Shown one piece after another: positions 8,125 through 15,346 of a stretch of 44,188 nt of DNA; position 1 is the first letter of the stretch; each line of letters opens with the position of its first letter. The DNA lies in the NCBI GenBank assembly GCA_900544815.1, contig UQWT01000011.1:1-44188 (forward strand). Reading direction: 5' to 3'. Source of the DNA: an uncultured Bacteroidales bacterium (GTDB lineage: Bacteria > Bacteroidota > Bacteroidia > Bacteroidales > UBA932). Under the pieces are notes generated by a model. It made no database searches. It was given only the letters and a program-made list of their open reading frames with translations, and had not been told where the DNA came from. The position numbers and the translations under genes were made by a program.

Positions 8125-9468
8125 TTAGTCTCTTCTAAATATATCTCGTGTATATACTTTATCCTCTACATCCTTCAGACAGTCATCAAAGCGGTTTGCA
8201 ATGATTGCCTTGCTCTGTTCCTTGAACTCATCAAGATTATTAACTACCTTGCTGCCAAAGAAAGTGGTTCCCTCTTCAAGTGTTGGCTCATAAATAATCA
8301 CCTCTGCGCCCTTTGCTTTTATGCGTTTCATGATGCCTTGGATGGCAGACTGACGGAAATTATCACTGTTTGACTTCATGGTCAAACGATATACGCCAAT
8401 CACACAGTTATGCTCCTTGCTTGCATCCCATTGACCATTTTCAGCATAATAGCCAGCTTTGCGCAATACGGCATCAGCGATATAATCCTTGCGAGTCTTA
8501 TTTGATTCAACAATGGCAGACATCATATTCTGAGGTACATCTTGATAGTTTGCGAGGAGCTGTTTAGTATCTTTTGGCAAACAGTAGCCACCATAGCCGA
8601 ATGAAGGGTTATTATAATGTGTGCCGATACGGGGATCAAGACCTACACCCTCAATGATGGCTTTTGAGTCAAGACCTTTTACTTCTGCATAAGTATCGAG
8701 TTCGTTAAAGTAGCTTACACGAAGGGCAAGGTAAGTATTAGCAAAGAGTTTTACAGCCTCTGCTTCCTTCATGCCCATAAAGAGAGTATCAATATTTTCT
8801 TTGATGGCACCTTCCTGCAAAAGTGCAGCGAAAGTCTTTGCTGCTTCAATCAACATATCAACATCTGTTACAGATTCGATAGCCTTGTTCTCAGCCTCAA
8901 ATTCGGGCTTGTTTATAATCTTTGGATAACCAACGATGATACGGCTGGGGTAGAGGTTGTCATAGAGGGCTTTGCTCTCACGAAGGAACTCCGGAGAGAA
9001 GAGGAGATTGAACTTCTTAACACCTTTCTGGGCATACTTCAAATAGAGGTTGCGCGTGTAGCCAACTGGGATGGTTGATTTGATGACCATGATGGCATTA
9101 GGATTAACCTCCAATACCAAATCTATGACTTCTTCTACATGAGTAGTATCGAAGTAGTTCTTTACAGGGTCATAATTGGTAGGTGCTGCGATAACTACAA
9201 AGTCGGCATCTGAATAGGCTGATTTGCCGTCAAGTGTGGCTACAAGATTCAATGGCTTTTCAGCCAAATACTTTTCGATATAATCATCTTGAATTGGTGA
9301 AATCTTATTGTTTAGTTTTTCCACCTTTTCAGGAATTACGTCTACCGCTGTTACATGATGATGCTGAGATAGCAATGTAGCCATGCTCAGTCCCACGTAG
9401 CCAGTACCGGCTACTGCGACTTTGATGTCTTTAAAATCACGCATATTTCTTGGATTTAGTTTTCTCAA
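8125..9468 (-). CDS. ugd: UDP-glucose 6-dehydrogenase
   Basis: NAD-dependent oxidation of UDP-glucose to UDP-glucuronate. The N-terminal Rossmann motif VAGTGYVGLSMATLL, the central helix FANTYLALRVSYFNELDTYAE and the catalytic Cys loop GYGGYCLPKDTKQLL are present, followed by a C-terminal UDP-binding domain. The longest frame begins with TTG at 9468; an in-frame ATG at 9444 (MRDFKDIKVAVAGTG) is the more likely start and gives 439 residues. First biosynthetic gene after the antiterminator, separated from it by a 374 bp stretch holding an integrase remnant. Confidence 0.93.
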   Translation of the reverse strand: MRKLNPRNMRDFKDIKVAVAGTGYVGLSMATLLSQHHHVTAVDVIPEKVEKLNNKISPIQDDYIEKYLAEKPLNLVATLDGKSAYSDADFVVIAAPTNYDPVKNYFDTTHVEEVIDLVLEVNPNAIMVIKSTIPVGYTRNLYLKYAQKGVKKFNLLFSPEFLRESKALYDNLYPSRIIVGYPKIINKPEFEAENKAIESVTDVDMLIEAAKTFAALLQEGAIKENIDTLFMGMKEAEAVKLFANTYLALRVSYFNELDTYAEVKGLDSKAIIEGVGLDPRIGTHYNNPSFGYGGYCLPKDTKQLLANYQDVPQNMMSAIVESNKTRKDYIADAVLRKAGYYAENGQWDASKEHNCVIGVYRLTMKSNSDNFRQSAIQGIMKRIKAKGAEVIIYEPTLEEGTTFFGSKVVNNLDEFKEQSKAIIANRFDDCLKDVEDKVYTRDIFRRD

Positions 9469-9646
9469 TATGATTATGTGTTTTTACATTAAATTATTTT
9501 GCTCACACTTACATTGTCAATCGCACGTAGATAGATGTCCTTGGTCATTTTCAAGGAGGGTACTACGGACAGATTGCAACGTGTAGCTATTAGTTTCAGG
9601 GCTTTTGTGATATTCTCCCGAACCCTTCCGATTTATCAACTTACCA

Positions 9647-9817
9647 TTAACTTGTCATCATTTCTGGTGACAGCTCGCCGAATGTTAAATCTTCTTTGCC
9701 TAAGAATTTGGACAGGCATTTGAGTGCCGCACCACGGTTATTGGCGACATCACATCTGCCAGCTGCTTTGTCTTTTTCTATTTTTTGACGAGAATACGTA
9801 AAGAAATCATTTTTCAT
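9647..9817 (-). pseudogene. Tyrosine recombinase N-terminal fragment (56 aa)
   Basis: Short minus-strand frame from ATG 9817 to TAA 9647, encoding MKNDFFTYSRQKIEKDKAAG, then NNRGAALKCLSKFLGKEDLTFGELSPEMM. This is the pattern of the SAM-like core-binding domain that opens Bacteroidota phage-type integrases (F..Y...I..., R..AL..L..FLG..dL.F.eLtpe). No catalytic domain follows, so it is a remnant. It sits between the upxY antiterminator and ugd, inside the leader part of the polysaccharide operon; integrase genes are commonly linked to these loci. The rest of the gap, 9469-9646, shows nothing I can support. Confidence 0.55.
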
Positions 9818-9842
9818 CTTGTGAAAAATAATGGTGAGTGGA

Positions 9843-10529
9843 TTATTCTGCTATCTCAAAATCCTCATTATGCACATCATTGATAGCCACTGCATAGCCA
9901 CCTAAGTCCATGACGAGCTGACGATTTTTCAATATACGCACTACATAGCCTACTTGTCCTGCCATGATTCCTGTTAATACGCGAAGCTTTACATGGTCTT
10001 TGGCAAACTTCACAAAAGGATCACGCAAGAAAGTAATACGTTCTGGTTCTGATTCCATCACTTGCATAAAGGGGCGCATTACGCTGTCTTTAATGGAAGC
10101 TGGGGTTCCATCCATACAATTGTTTACGAGGTGGTATTGTGGAAAGTTTTTTTGGAGAAAGACTTTAAGTTTGTCTGTCTCTCCTTGCAAAAATACAAGG
10201 CCGCTGACACTTGGCTTTTCTTCTTTCATAACGCCTTTGCCATTTGGTTTACGCTTATAAGTGATGGTACGATGGATAAAACAATTAGGTTTGAAATCGC
10301 CTTCCAACTTGACGGTTTCAAGTGTTTTTTCAAATTTTTCTGCCGCAAAATGCTGGATAAAGAGGTATCCCCATGGCGTTCCTTCTACTTCGCTCTTGGA
10401 CATTCCTTCTACTTTTCGAGCCGATTTTTCATCAGACCGAATAACGTGGATGCCCTTTGGTAAACGCTTGTTGTTATACATATCATTTACGTTGGCTGTA
10501 GAAGAAGAAAGTGAGCTGACCTGCGTCAT
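9843..10529 (-). CDS. upxY: UpxY-family (NusG-like) transcription antiterminator
   Basis: Specialised NusG paralogue that heads Bacteroides-type capsule operons and lets RNA polymerase read through its own locus. 228 residues: an NGN-like region around GYLFIQHFAAEKFEKTL and VSGLVFLQGETDKLKVFLQ, then FMQVMESEPERITFL, then a C-terminal KOW-like segment RVLTGIMAGQVGYVVRILKN and RQLVMDLGGYAVAI. The first 50 or so residues are unlike the usual WYALRT start of this family. It is the first gene of the leftward operon; no upxZ partner is visible next to it. Probably acts on the long 5' leader from the promoter near 10,750. Confidence 0.82.
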   Translation of the reverse strand: MTQVSSLSSSTANVNDMYNNKRLPKGIHVIRSDEKSARKVEGMSKSEVEGTPWGYLFIQHFAAEKFEKTLETVKLEGDFKPNCFIHRTITYKRKPNGKGVMKEEKPSVSGLVFLQGETDKLKVFLQKNFPQYHLVNNCMDGTPASIKDSVMRPFMQVMESEPERITFLRDPFVKFAKDHVKLRVLTGIMAGQVGYVVRILKNRQLVMDLGGYAVAINDVHNEDFEIAE

Positions 10530-10713
10530 TTTCTTATCTACTTTATGTCACTGTTGGCTGTAATCACTTGGGATGACTGTGCCAGATTTACAATGACATT
10601 GTTCATAAAATCATACTATTAAACTGTATGTTTGTCCAGTCTGAGAGGAGTGTCAATAGAGTTTTGGGGTTGGCTTTTCCCTCTCATTTGGCTTAGTGTC
10701 TCTATCCGTTCAT

Positions 10714-10738
10714 CCGTATTTTGTACGTCAAAATACGG
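10714..10738. repeat. Perfect 10 bp inverted repeat in upxY leader
   Basis: CCGTATTTTG (10714-10723) and CAAAATACGG (10729-10738) flank the 5-nt loop TACGT. It lies a few bases downstream of the predicted leftward start site (near 10741), so it would be the first structure in the polysaccharide operon mRNA or an operator at +3 to +28. Its right half, GTCAAAATACGG, recurs almost exactly (GTCAAATACGG) at 10860-10870. Confidence 0.7.
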
Positions 10739-10747
10739 AACGTGCTG

Positions 10748-10755
10748 CAAAGGTA
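10748..10755 (-). promoter_or_regulatory. -7 element for the polysaccharide operon
   Basis: TACCTTTG on the minus strand followed by C, an exact match to the Bacteroidota TAnnTTTG box. No clear TTTG lies at the expected 19-21 bp upstream. It would give an upxY leader of about 210 nt. Confidence 0.5.
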
Positions 10756-10836
10756 CATTTTTGCTTGCATTTATTATCATCTTCTCCCGGTAGTTTGACA
10801 CCTTAAAATTAAAAAAAAGTTAAAAATATTTGATAG

Positions 10837-10859
10837 AGTTCGTTCAGAACTTTTTTTTT
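10837..10859 (+). terminator. Weak hairpin plus T-tract
   Basis: AGTTC (10837-10841) / GAACT (10847-10851) with a 5-nt loop, running into a run of T to 10859. Shape of an intrinsic terminator on the plus strand although the stem is only 5 bp. No plus-strand gene precedes it; it could insulate cbiK from stray transcription. Confidence 0.3.
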
Positions 10860-10871
10860 GTCAAATACGGT

Positions 10872-10902
10872 TTTGCCGTAATTAATGATTTTCCTATTTT
10901 TG
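10872..10902 (+). promoter_or_regulatory. cbiK promoter
   Basis: TTTG (10872-10875), 19 bp spacer, TATTTTTG (10895-10902): exact Bacteroidota architecture. The -33 TTTG lies in the loop of the palindrome TACGG (10866-10870) / CCGTA (10876-10880), a plausible operator. The 5' leader is about 65 nt. Confidence 0.75.
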
Positions 10903-10973
10903 TGGCACAGTATGCCTCTTTAAGTGAGAGGCGTCTGTAAAACAACTTTTGAATATTTTCACCTTTTATAATT

Positions 10974-11900
10974 ATGATGAAACGTTATTTTTTGTTACTT
11001 ATGACTTGTTTGTTTTCGTTTGTATGTAAAGCTCATGAAGAGGAGAACTTCATGGCTTGTGATCTGTTGGCATCTATGCAGCCCGGTGATAAGGCTGCCA
11101 TATTAATGGTGCATTTTGGTAGTACTTATAACGATACTCGTGCTCTTACCATTGATGCAGTCAACAATATGGCAAAAGATACCTTTAAGGGCATAGAGGT
11201 GCGTGAAGCGTATACCTCAAGGATTGTAATTCGCCGACTTAAGGCCCGTGGAATAGAAAAATTGAACCCTGTAGAGGCATTGCAGAGTTTAAAGGCAGAT
11301 GGGTATACCCATATTATTATTCAGTCTACAAATATCATTGATGGCGTTGAAATGGAATCTTTGCGTAATGATGTGGCATCTGTCGAGAAGGAGTTTAAAG
11401 ATGTACGTATAGGGACTCCGTTGCTCTATTCTCCTAAAGATTATGAGGATGTAATTAATGCAATAGTCAAGAACGGCTCAAAGGATGGTTCAACCGTTCT
11501 TGTGGGGCATGGAACATATACCCCGGCTACAGCTCAGTATGCTATGATGGACTACATGTTGCAGGCTAAAGGATACAAGAGCTATCATGTGGTTACAATA
11601 GAGGGATACCCAACTTTTGATGATGTTTTGGCAAAACTTGAGGCAGATTCTGCAAAGAATGTGCTGCTTATGCCGTTTATGTTTGTTGCAGGCGACCATG
11701 CCAACAACGATATTGCGGTTGATATGAAGGAGGAGTTGGAGAGCAAGGGCTATAATGTATCTGTTTTTATGAAAGGATTGGGACAAAATCATGATATTCA
11801 AAAGATATTCATTGAGCATGCAATGTTTGCCGCCAAACATAAAAAGATTAATATCTCAGATAAGAAGAGAGCATTGTCGTTGGAGAAAGATAGTGATTAG
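10974..11900 (+). CDS. cbiK: Exported CbiK-type sirohydrochlorin chelatase
   Basis: Class II chelatase that inserts Co2+ (or Fe2+) into sirohydrochlorin or a related tetrapyrrole. 308 residues with a signal peptide in the first 20 (MKRYFLLLMTCLFSFVCKA), so periplasmic. Chelatase motifs: AILMVHFGSTYNDTRALT at about residues 42-59, VLVGHGTYTPA with the first metal His, VTIEGYPTFDDVL with the Glu, and PFMFVAGDHANNDIA with the second His. Full length for the family (about 260 plus leader). It is monocistronic behind its own promoter, without visible cobalamin-synthesis or TonB-transport neighbours, so the in vivo substrate is open: cobalt chelation or haem/iron trafficking are both possible. No cobalamin riboswitch is visible in its short leader. 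Confidence 0.88.
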   Translation: MMKRYFLLLMTCLFSFVCKAHEEENFMACDLLASMQPGDKAAILMVHFGSTYNDTRALTIDAVNNMAKDTFKGIEVREAYTSRIVIRRLKARGIEKLNPVEALQSLKADGYTHIIIQSTNIIDGVEMESLRNDVASVEKEFKDVRIGTPLLYSPKDYEDVINAIVKNGSKDGSTVLVGHGTYTPATAQYAMMDYMLQAKGYKSYHVVTIEGYPTFDDVLAKLEADSAKNVLLMPFMFVAGDHANNDIAVDMKEELESKGYNVSVFMKGLGQNHDIQKIFIEHAMFAAKHKKINISDKKRALSLEKDSD

Positions 11901-11909
11901 CTATCTTTC

Positions 11910-13934
11910 TTACCCAGGCTCTTCATCATCTTTTAGCAGGTTGTATTTGGATGCTAATACAGACATCTCGGGATCTAAATTCACCCTGAATCTCAGCGAA
12001 GGTTCCTTTTCAACAGCTTTTACAAGCAATTCTGCCGCTTTATTCTCTTTTCCCAATCTTGCATTTACAAGTGCCCGCATGTATAATACCCGGGAGTTGT
12101 TTGGAAGCGAGTTGAGAATATCAAGTGCAGAGTGGTTGTAGTCCATGCATATATATGCAACGGCGGTATTGTAGTCCTTATACCCCTTAAGACAATCTAT
12201 TGCAAGTTTGTAGTCCCTCTCTTTGAGTGCCTCAACACCTTTCATATACAGGGAGTCCACAACCGTTGTATGCACTGTATCCTTAATCATACCCTCCCTG
12301 TGCAGATAAAATTCAAACTTAACTGTGCGCAAAAGAGGGTATAGCGTAGAACGTATATATCTGTAATCCGGTATCTTGCTTAGTTCGCGTTCACGCAGGT
12401 CCACATCCTCAATTTCAAACAGAGAGAGAAGGTTGGAATTGGATTTTGAGATGGAGTCATTGACAAGAAGTATGTAAAGTTTATCCCAATTCTCCGGTAT
12501 TGTTTTCACCTTAAATCTGTCTGTAATACCGTTGCTGCCGTCACTCTCCCTATAATTTTTTGCAGGCATCTTAACGGATCTCTCCGTTTTGCCGTCGAAA
12601 TCTATATGCCATACAGGCGCGTTTATACTGTCCACTACATGATTATAATAGTCTAAGAAATATCTTTTTATACTTTCCCCTCGTTTTTTTGCTAATGTAA
12701 CATTGTTGGCATACCTTCCCTCTGGCGAACAGCCGGCAGTTATTATTACAGAGTCCATTACAAAATCGCTGTTTAGGGCAATATCCCTTAAATTGGCCTT
12801 AATCCTGCCAGCTTCAAACAGGTTGTTTGAGAGGGTGTCTATCAAATTGTACTTTCCGACAGGAAAATCTATATATGCCGCAGTGTTTATATATGCATTC
12901 CTCTCAATAATCTTTTCAATGTATCGAGTCTCGTCCCGTACAAACCAAGACATGCTGCTTACATAGTATGCAAGCCGTGGTATAGGGGGCATAGAGTATA
13001 TTTGTTTGTCAGATTCATACACCTCTCCTTTTAATTGAAGGTCTATCCTTTTCAGATTAGGCAGTGTCTTGAAAGACTGCAGATATCTATATGCAAGTGT
13101 ATTGTTGTCGTTTGTTATGATTGTGTCCAATCTCAAGCCTGCTGTGTCCAACGGTACCTTAACATATTTGCTGAACATCTTCTCCCGCATGAGCTTCCTT
13201 CTGTTGTTACGTTTTACCAACCTGTTTTTTGTGTAATGCTCTATTACACGCAAGCCGTCATCGCCAAGAAGCTCCTCTATATAGGATGCCTCATGTAACA
13301 GTGTGTCGCTTTTAAGGTTATGTACAAGCGGAAAATTCCGTTTTAAAAAAATCTCCATGAGCCTTACATAGCAGAAAGATTTTATGAATGAACTGTCGGG
13401 AAGGATAGAACCTAAAAATCTGTTATAAAGCTCGTAACCCCTTAACTGTTTCTGTCTGTACATATTGCCTGTTATGAAGATTTTGTTTAAATTGAGTGAA
13501 TCTCCAAGGTAGAAGAGTTGCGGGGTGAACCTCAGCTGCCATTTTGCGTCTTGCATTTGGGCCGGTACAATAAGGTCAAAAGCCAATTCTATAATTCCGT
13601 TACGCTCGGCAACGTTCTTGTATGGCGCTTCAACGACAACTTCCTTTAGATTGTCTGTGATTACTGTCTCTCCAGATTCTTCATCGTACACCGTATTCAT
13701 TATCACAGCCTCACCCTGTAATTCTGTTTTAACAATCTTGTCCTTCTCAACATGCCCATTATTCCCCTCCGCCGGTTTATTGGTAATCTTTGCCACAACT
13801 TCACTGCTTGGTAGCATTATAGTTGCCTTAGCTTCTCCACGCTGCAGAAAAGACATCTTTTTGTAATAGCTGCATCCTCCTGCCAATAGTGCTATGACTA
13901 TTATAATTCCCCTCTTCCCTATAAATTTTCCCAT
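11910..13934 (-). CDS. OmpA-like surface/periplasmic lipoprotein, fimbrial-anchor type
   Basis: 674 residues. The signal peptide ends in the lipobox LLAGGC (Cys near residue 21). The N-terminal half (about 100-170, FDLIVPAQMQDAKWQLRFTP, FITGNMYRQKQLRGY) resembles DUF3868-type proteins. The middle (about 390-425, SVIITAGCSPEGR then LAKKRGESIKRYF) matches the OmpA-like peptidoglycan-binding signature with Cys where that family usually has His or Ala. The C-terminus (about 575-665) has TPR-like helices. It is downstream of and co-transcribed with the DUF3575 barrel. Such pairs often accompany fimbrillin loci in Bacteroidota, but no fimbrillin is seen here. Role inferred: envelope anchor working with the barrel. 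Confidence 0.65.
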   Translation of the reverse strand: MGKFIGKRGIIIVIALLAGGCSYYKKMSFLQRGEAKATIMLPSSEVVAKITNKPAEGNNGHVEKDKIVKTELQGEAVIMNTVYDEESGETVITDNLKEVVVEAPYKNVAERNGIIELAFDLIVPAQMQDAKWQLRFTPQLFYLGDSLNLNKIFITGNMYRQKQLRGYELYNRFLGSILPDSSFIKSFCYVRLMEIFLKRNFPLVHNLKSDTLLHEASYIEELLGDDGLRVIEHYTKNRLVKRNNRRKLMREKMFSKYVKVPLDTAGLRLDTIITNDNNTLAYRYLQSFKTLPNLKRIDLQLKGEVYESDKQIYSMPPIPRLAYYVSSMSWFVRDETRYIEKIIERNAYINTAAYIDFPVGKYNLIDTLSNNLFEAGRIKANLRDIALNSDFVMDSVIITAGCSPEGRYANNVTLAKKRGESIKRYFLDYYNHVVDSINAPVWHIDFDGKTERSVKMPAKNYRESDGSNGITDRFKVKTIPENWDKLYILLVNDSISKSNSNLLSLFEIEDVDLRERELSKIPDYRYIRSTLYPLLRTVKFEFYLHREGMIKDTVHTTVVDSLYMKGVEALKERDYKLAIDCLKGYKDYNTAVAYICMDYNHSALDILNSLPNNSRVLYMRALVNARLGKENKAAELLVKAVEKEPSLRFRVNLDPEMSVLASKYNLLKDDEEPG

Positions 13935-13945
13935 AACCGTTGATT

Positions 13946-14551
13946 TTAAAAAAGATATACCATCTGAGCAAGCAGGTTGTTGGGCGCAACATAAAGTTTT
14001 TTATCATTGCCTAAAGTAGCACCGCACCTTGGACAGGCATACCTCTTTGAATTTCTGTATCCTGTAAACAATCCTGCTCCAAATTCAAAGTTAAAGTGAC
14101 GTGAAAGCATAAGTGAATATCCTGCTGTTATATTTACACCGGCTCTCCACCCCTCGTGCGTCTCTTTTGATATGATTCCGCCATAGTTGAAGTAACCGAA
14201 CTCGGCTCCTCCGCCTGCGAACCATCCCGAATTTGTATGCCATGTCCAGTATCTCACACCAATATGTAAAATAGATGACCTGTTTTGCATCTGGTTCTCT
14301 TCACCTTTGTTAAAGGTAAACGGATTATATTTTACACCGGCATGTATGCTTATTTGATCTTTAACCTTATATGTTGCCTCTGCATTAAGTGTGAGAAGAT
14401 TTGCATAACCTATAATATTTGTTGCAATACCCAGAGTCTGTTCTCTGAACGTTGTCTGTGCCTTTAAAGGTAGTATACCCGAAGTAAATACCAACAGTAG
14501 CGTTAGTAGATAGTACGATTTCATAACCGCTGAACTTTTTCTGTTTGACAT
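13946..14551 (-). CDS. DUF3575-family outer-membrane beta-barrel
   Basis: 201 residues. A signal peptide ends near LPLKAQ; the mature part begins TTFREQTLGIATNIIGYANLL, typical of DUF3575, followed by alternating aromatic strands (YWTWHTNSGWFAGGGAEFGY, FNFEFGAGLFTGY) and a C-terminal Phe (AQMVYLF), as in small outer-membrane barrels. A CPRCG motif near residue 173 is unusual for a barrel and could form a disulphide or bind metal. The frame opens at 14551; an internal ATG at 14524 (MKSYYLLTLLL) gives a more standard signal peptide. First gene of the leftward operon with the OmpA-like lipoprotein. Confidence 0.72.
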   Translation of the reverse strand: MSNRKSSAVMKSYYLLTLLLVFTSGILPLKAQTTFREQTLGIATNIIGYANLLTLNAEATYKVKDQISIHAGVKYNPFTFNKGEENQMQNRSSILHIGVRYWTWHTNSGWFAGGGAEFGYFNYGGIISKETHEGWRAGVNITAGYSLMLSRHFNFEFGAGLFTGYRNSKRYACPRCGATLGNDKKLYVAPNNLLAQMVYLF

Positions 14552-14579
14552 ACCATAATTATTAATTGTTTAACAGCCG

Positions 14580-14610
14580 CAAACTTAGAGCTGCAGCTAT
14601 GTAAAACAAA
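14580..14610 (-). promoter_or_regulatory. Promoter of the DUF3575/OmpA-like operon
   Basis: On the minus strand: TTTG (14610-14607), 19 bp spacer, TAAGTTTG (14587-14580), an exact Bacteroidota promoter. Predicted start near 14573, giving a leader of about 22 nt to ATG 14551 or 49 nt to ATG 14524. Confidence 0.75.
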
Positions 14611-14753
14611 ATCAAACGGATAAATAAAATTCCCAAAAAGAAAATATATTGCGGCGCAGCGGTAATTTACGTAAATGACAATTGTTTAAGATTTATCTTA
14701 GAACAAATGTTGCATGTCGTTGAAAAAAATAGCTGACTTTGTTAAATTTAACT

Positions 14754-14761
14754 TACTTTTG
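14754..14761 (+). promoter_or_regulatory. -7 element of the caspase/thioredoxin operon
   Basis: TACTTTTG followed by C fits TAnnTTTG. No well-spaced -33 box is evident. It places the transcript start near 14768, downstream of the ATG at 14714, and so decides the start of the first gene in favour of ATG 14798. Confidence 0.6.
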
Positions 14762-14797
14762 CACAAAAAAGTACTACTAAACTTAATAAAAATCTGT

Positions 14798-15325
14798 ATG
14801 CAAGTTTTATGGAAAACCGCAGCGCTGCTTTTTGTGTGCCTGCTATTTCATATCACCCCTTTTAAAGCAGACTGCCGGGAGAGGGAGGATGAAACCAAAA
14901 AGACATGGACTTTTGAACGTTATGGTTTCTCGTTTGATTTTGATGCTGAATCCGAAATACAGGAGGAATCTGAGAGAATGGTGAGAGTTACAAACGGTAG
15001 TGATATGATGGTTACCGTATATGTTGAAGACAGAAGCAATCAAAGTGATGAACAGTTAGGCAAGGATATTCTTGATTTTGCCGTAGAGAATGGTATTGAA
15101 CTTTCAAAATCTACCGGAACTTACGTAGCAGGTAAATCGCTGTCCGGTGCATATATAAGGGGAAATATGAAAGGGACTGATGAAAGTCTTGCCGTTGGTG
15201 CATACGTAAGGCTTAATACGTTGTGGGCTTTTGTCGTGATTATAAAATACAAGAATGGATTGGATGCCAAGGCAGATGAGGTTATGGACAGCCTTTCCGC
15301 CAAAGTCGCAGACGATTATGAATAA
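14798..15325 (+). CDS. Secreted PsbP/DcrB-like protein, unknown function
   Basis: First gene of a four-gene envelope operon. The frame is open from ATG 14714, but the -7 box at 14754-14761 lies inside that extension, so ATG 14798 (MQVLWKTAALLFVCLLFH) is taken, giving 175 residues with a signal peptide. The mature part, WTFERYGFSFDFDAESE then VTVYVEDRS, alternates beta strands in the manner of PsbP/DcrB (DUF1795) folds, but I see no diagnostic motif; this is a guess from pattern. No Cys in the mature part beyond the one near the cleavage site (ADCRE). Spacing to the caspase-like gene is 21 bp. Confidence 0.65.
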   Translation: MQVLWKTAALLFVCLLFHITPFKADCREREDETKKTWTFERYGFSFDFDAESEIQEESERMVRVTNGSDMMVTVYVEDRSNQSDEQLGKDILDFAVENGIELSKSTGTYVAGKSLSGAYIRGNMKGTDESLAVGAYVRLNTLWAFVVIIKYKNGLDAKADEVMDSLSAKVADDYE

Positions 15326-15346
15326 CCTAATTCCATTAAAATTACT

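Larger units (their letters stand above)
10530..10973. other. Divergent regulatory region between upxY and cbiK
   Basis: 444 bp without a convincing gene. It holds a minus-strand promoter element (10748-10755), a perfect 10 bp palindrome in the upxY leader (10714-10738), a small hairpin followed by nine T residues (10837-10859), the cbiK promoter (10872-10902) with a palindrome around its -33 box, and a hairpin in the cbiK leader (GCCTCT 10914-10919 / AGAGGC 10927-10932). The first 180 bases next to upxY show nothing else. Confidence 0.7.

Noticed and set aside
9535..9723. 62-codon plus-strand ORF in the upxY-ugd gap
   Set aside because: It is antisense to the integrase fragment and has no start context or recognisable product.
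10619..10801. 60-codon minus-strand ORF between upxY and cbiK
   Set aside because: It contains the -7 box and the palindrome of the upxY leader, has low-complexity composition, and no family resemblance.
10714..10880. Invertible (phase-variable) promoter for the polysaccharide operon
   Set aside because: The inverted match between the left palindrome and the right element is only about 8 bp (CCGTATTT), and no recombinase gene is adjacent; too weak.
10895..10973. Cobalamin riboswitch upstream of cbiK
   Set aside because: The leader is only about 65 nt with a single small hairpin; too short for this riboswitch and no B12 box seen.
14714..14797. Upstream start ATG 14714 for the PsbP-like gene
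   Set aside because: A -7 promoter box lies inside this extension, and the signal peptide begins at ATG 14798.
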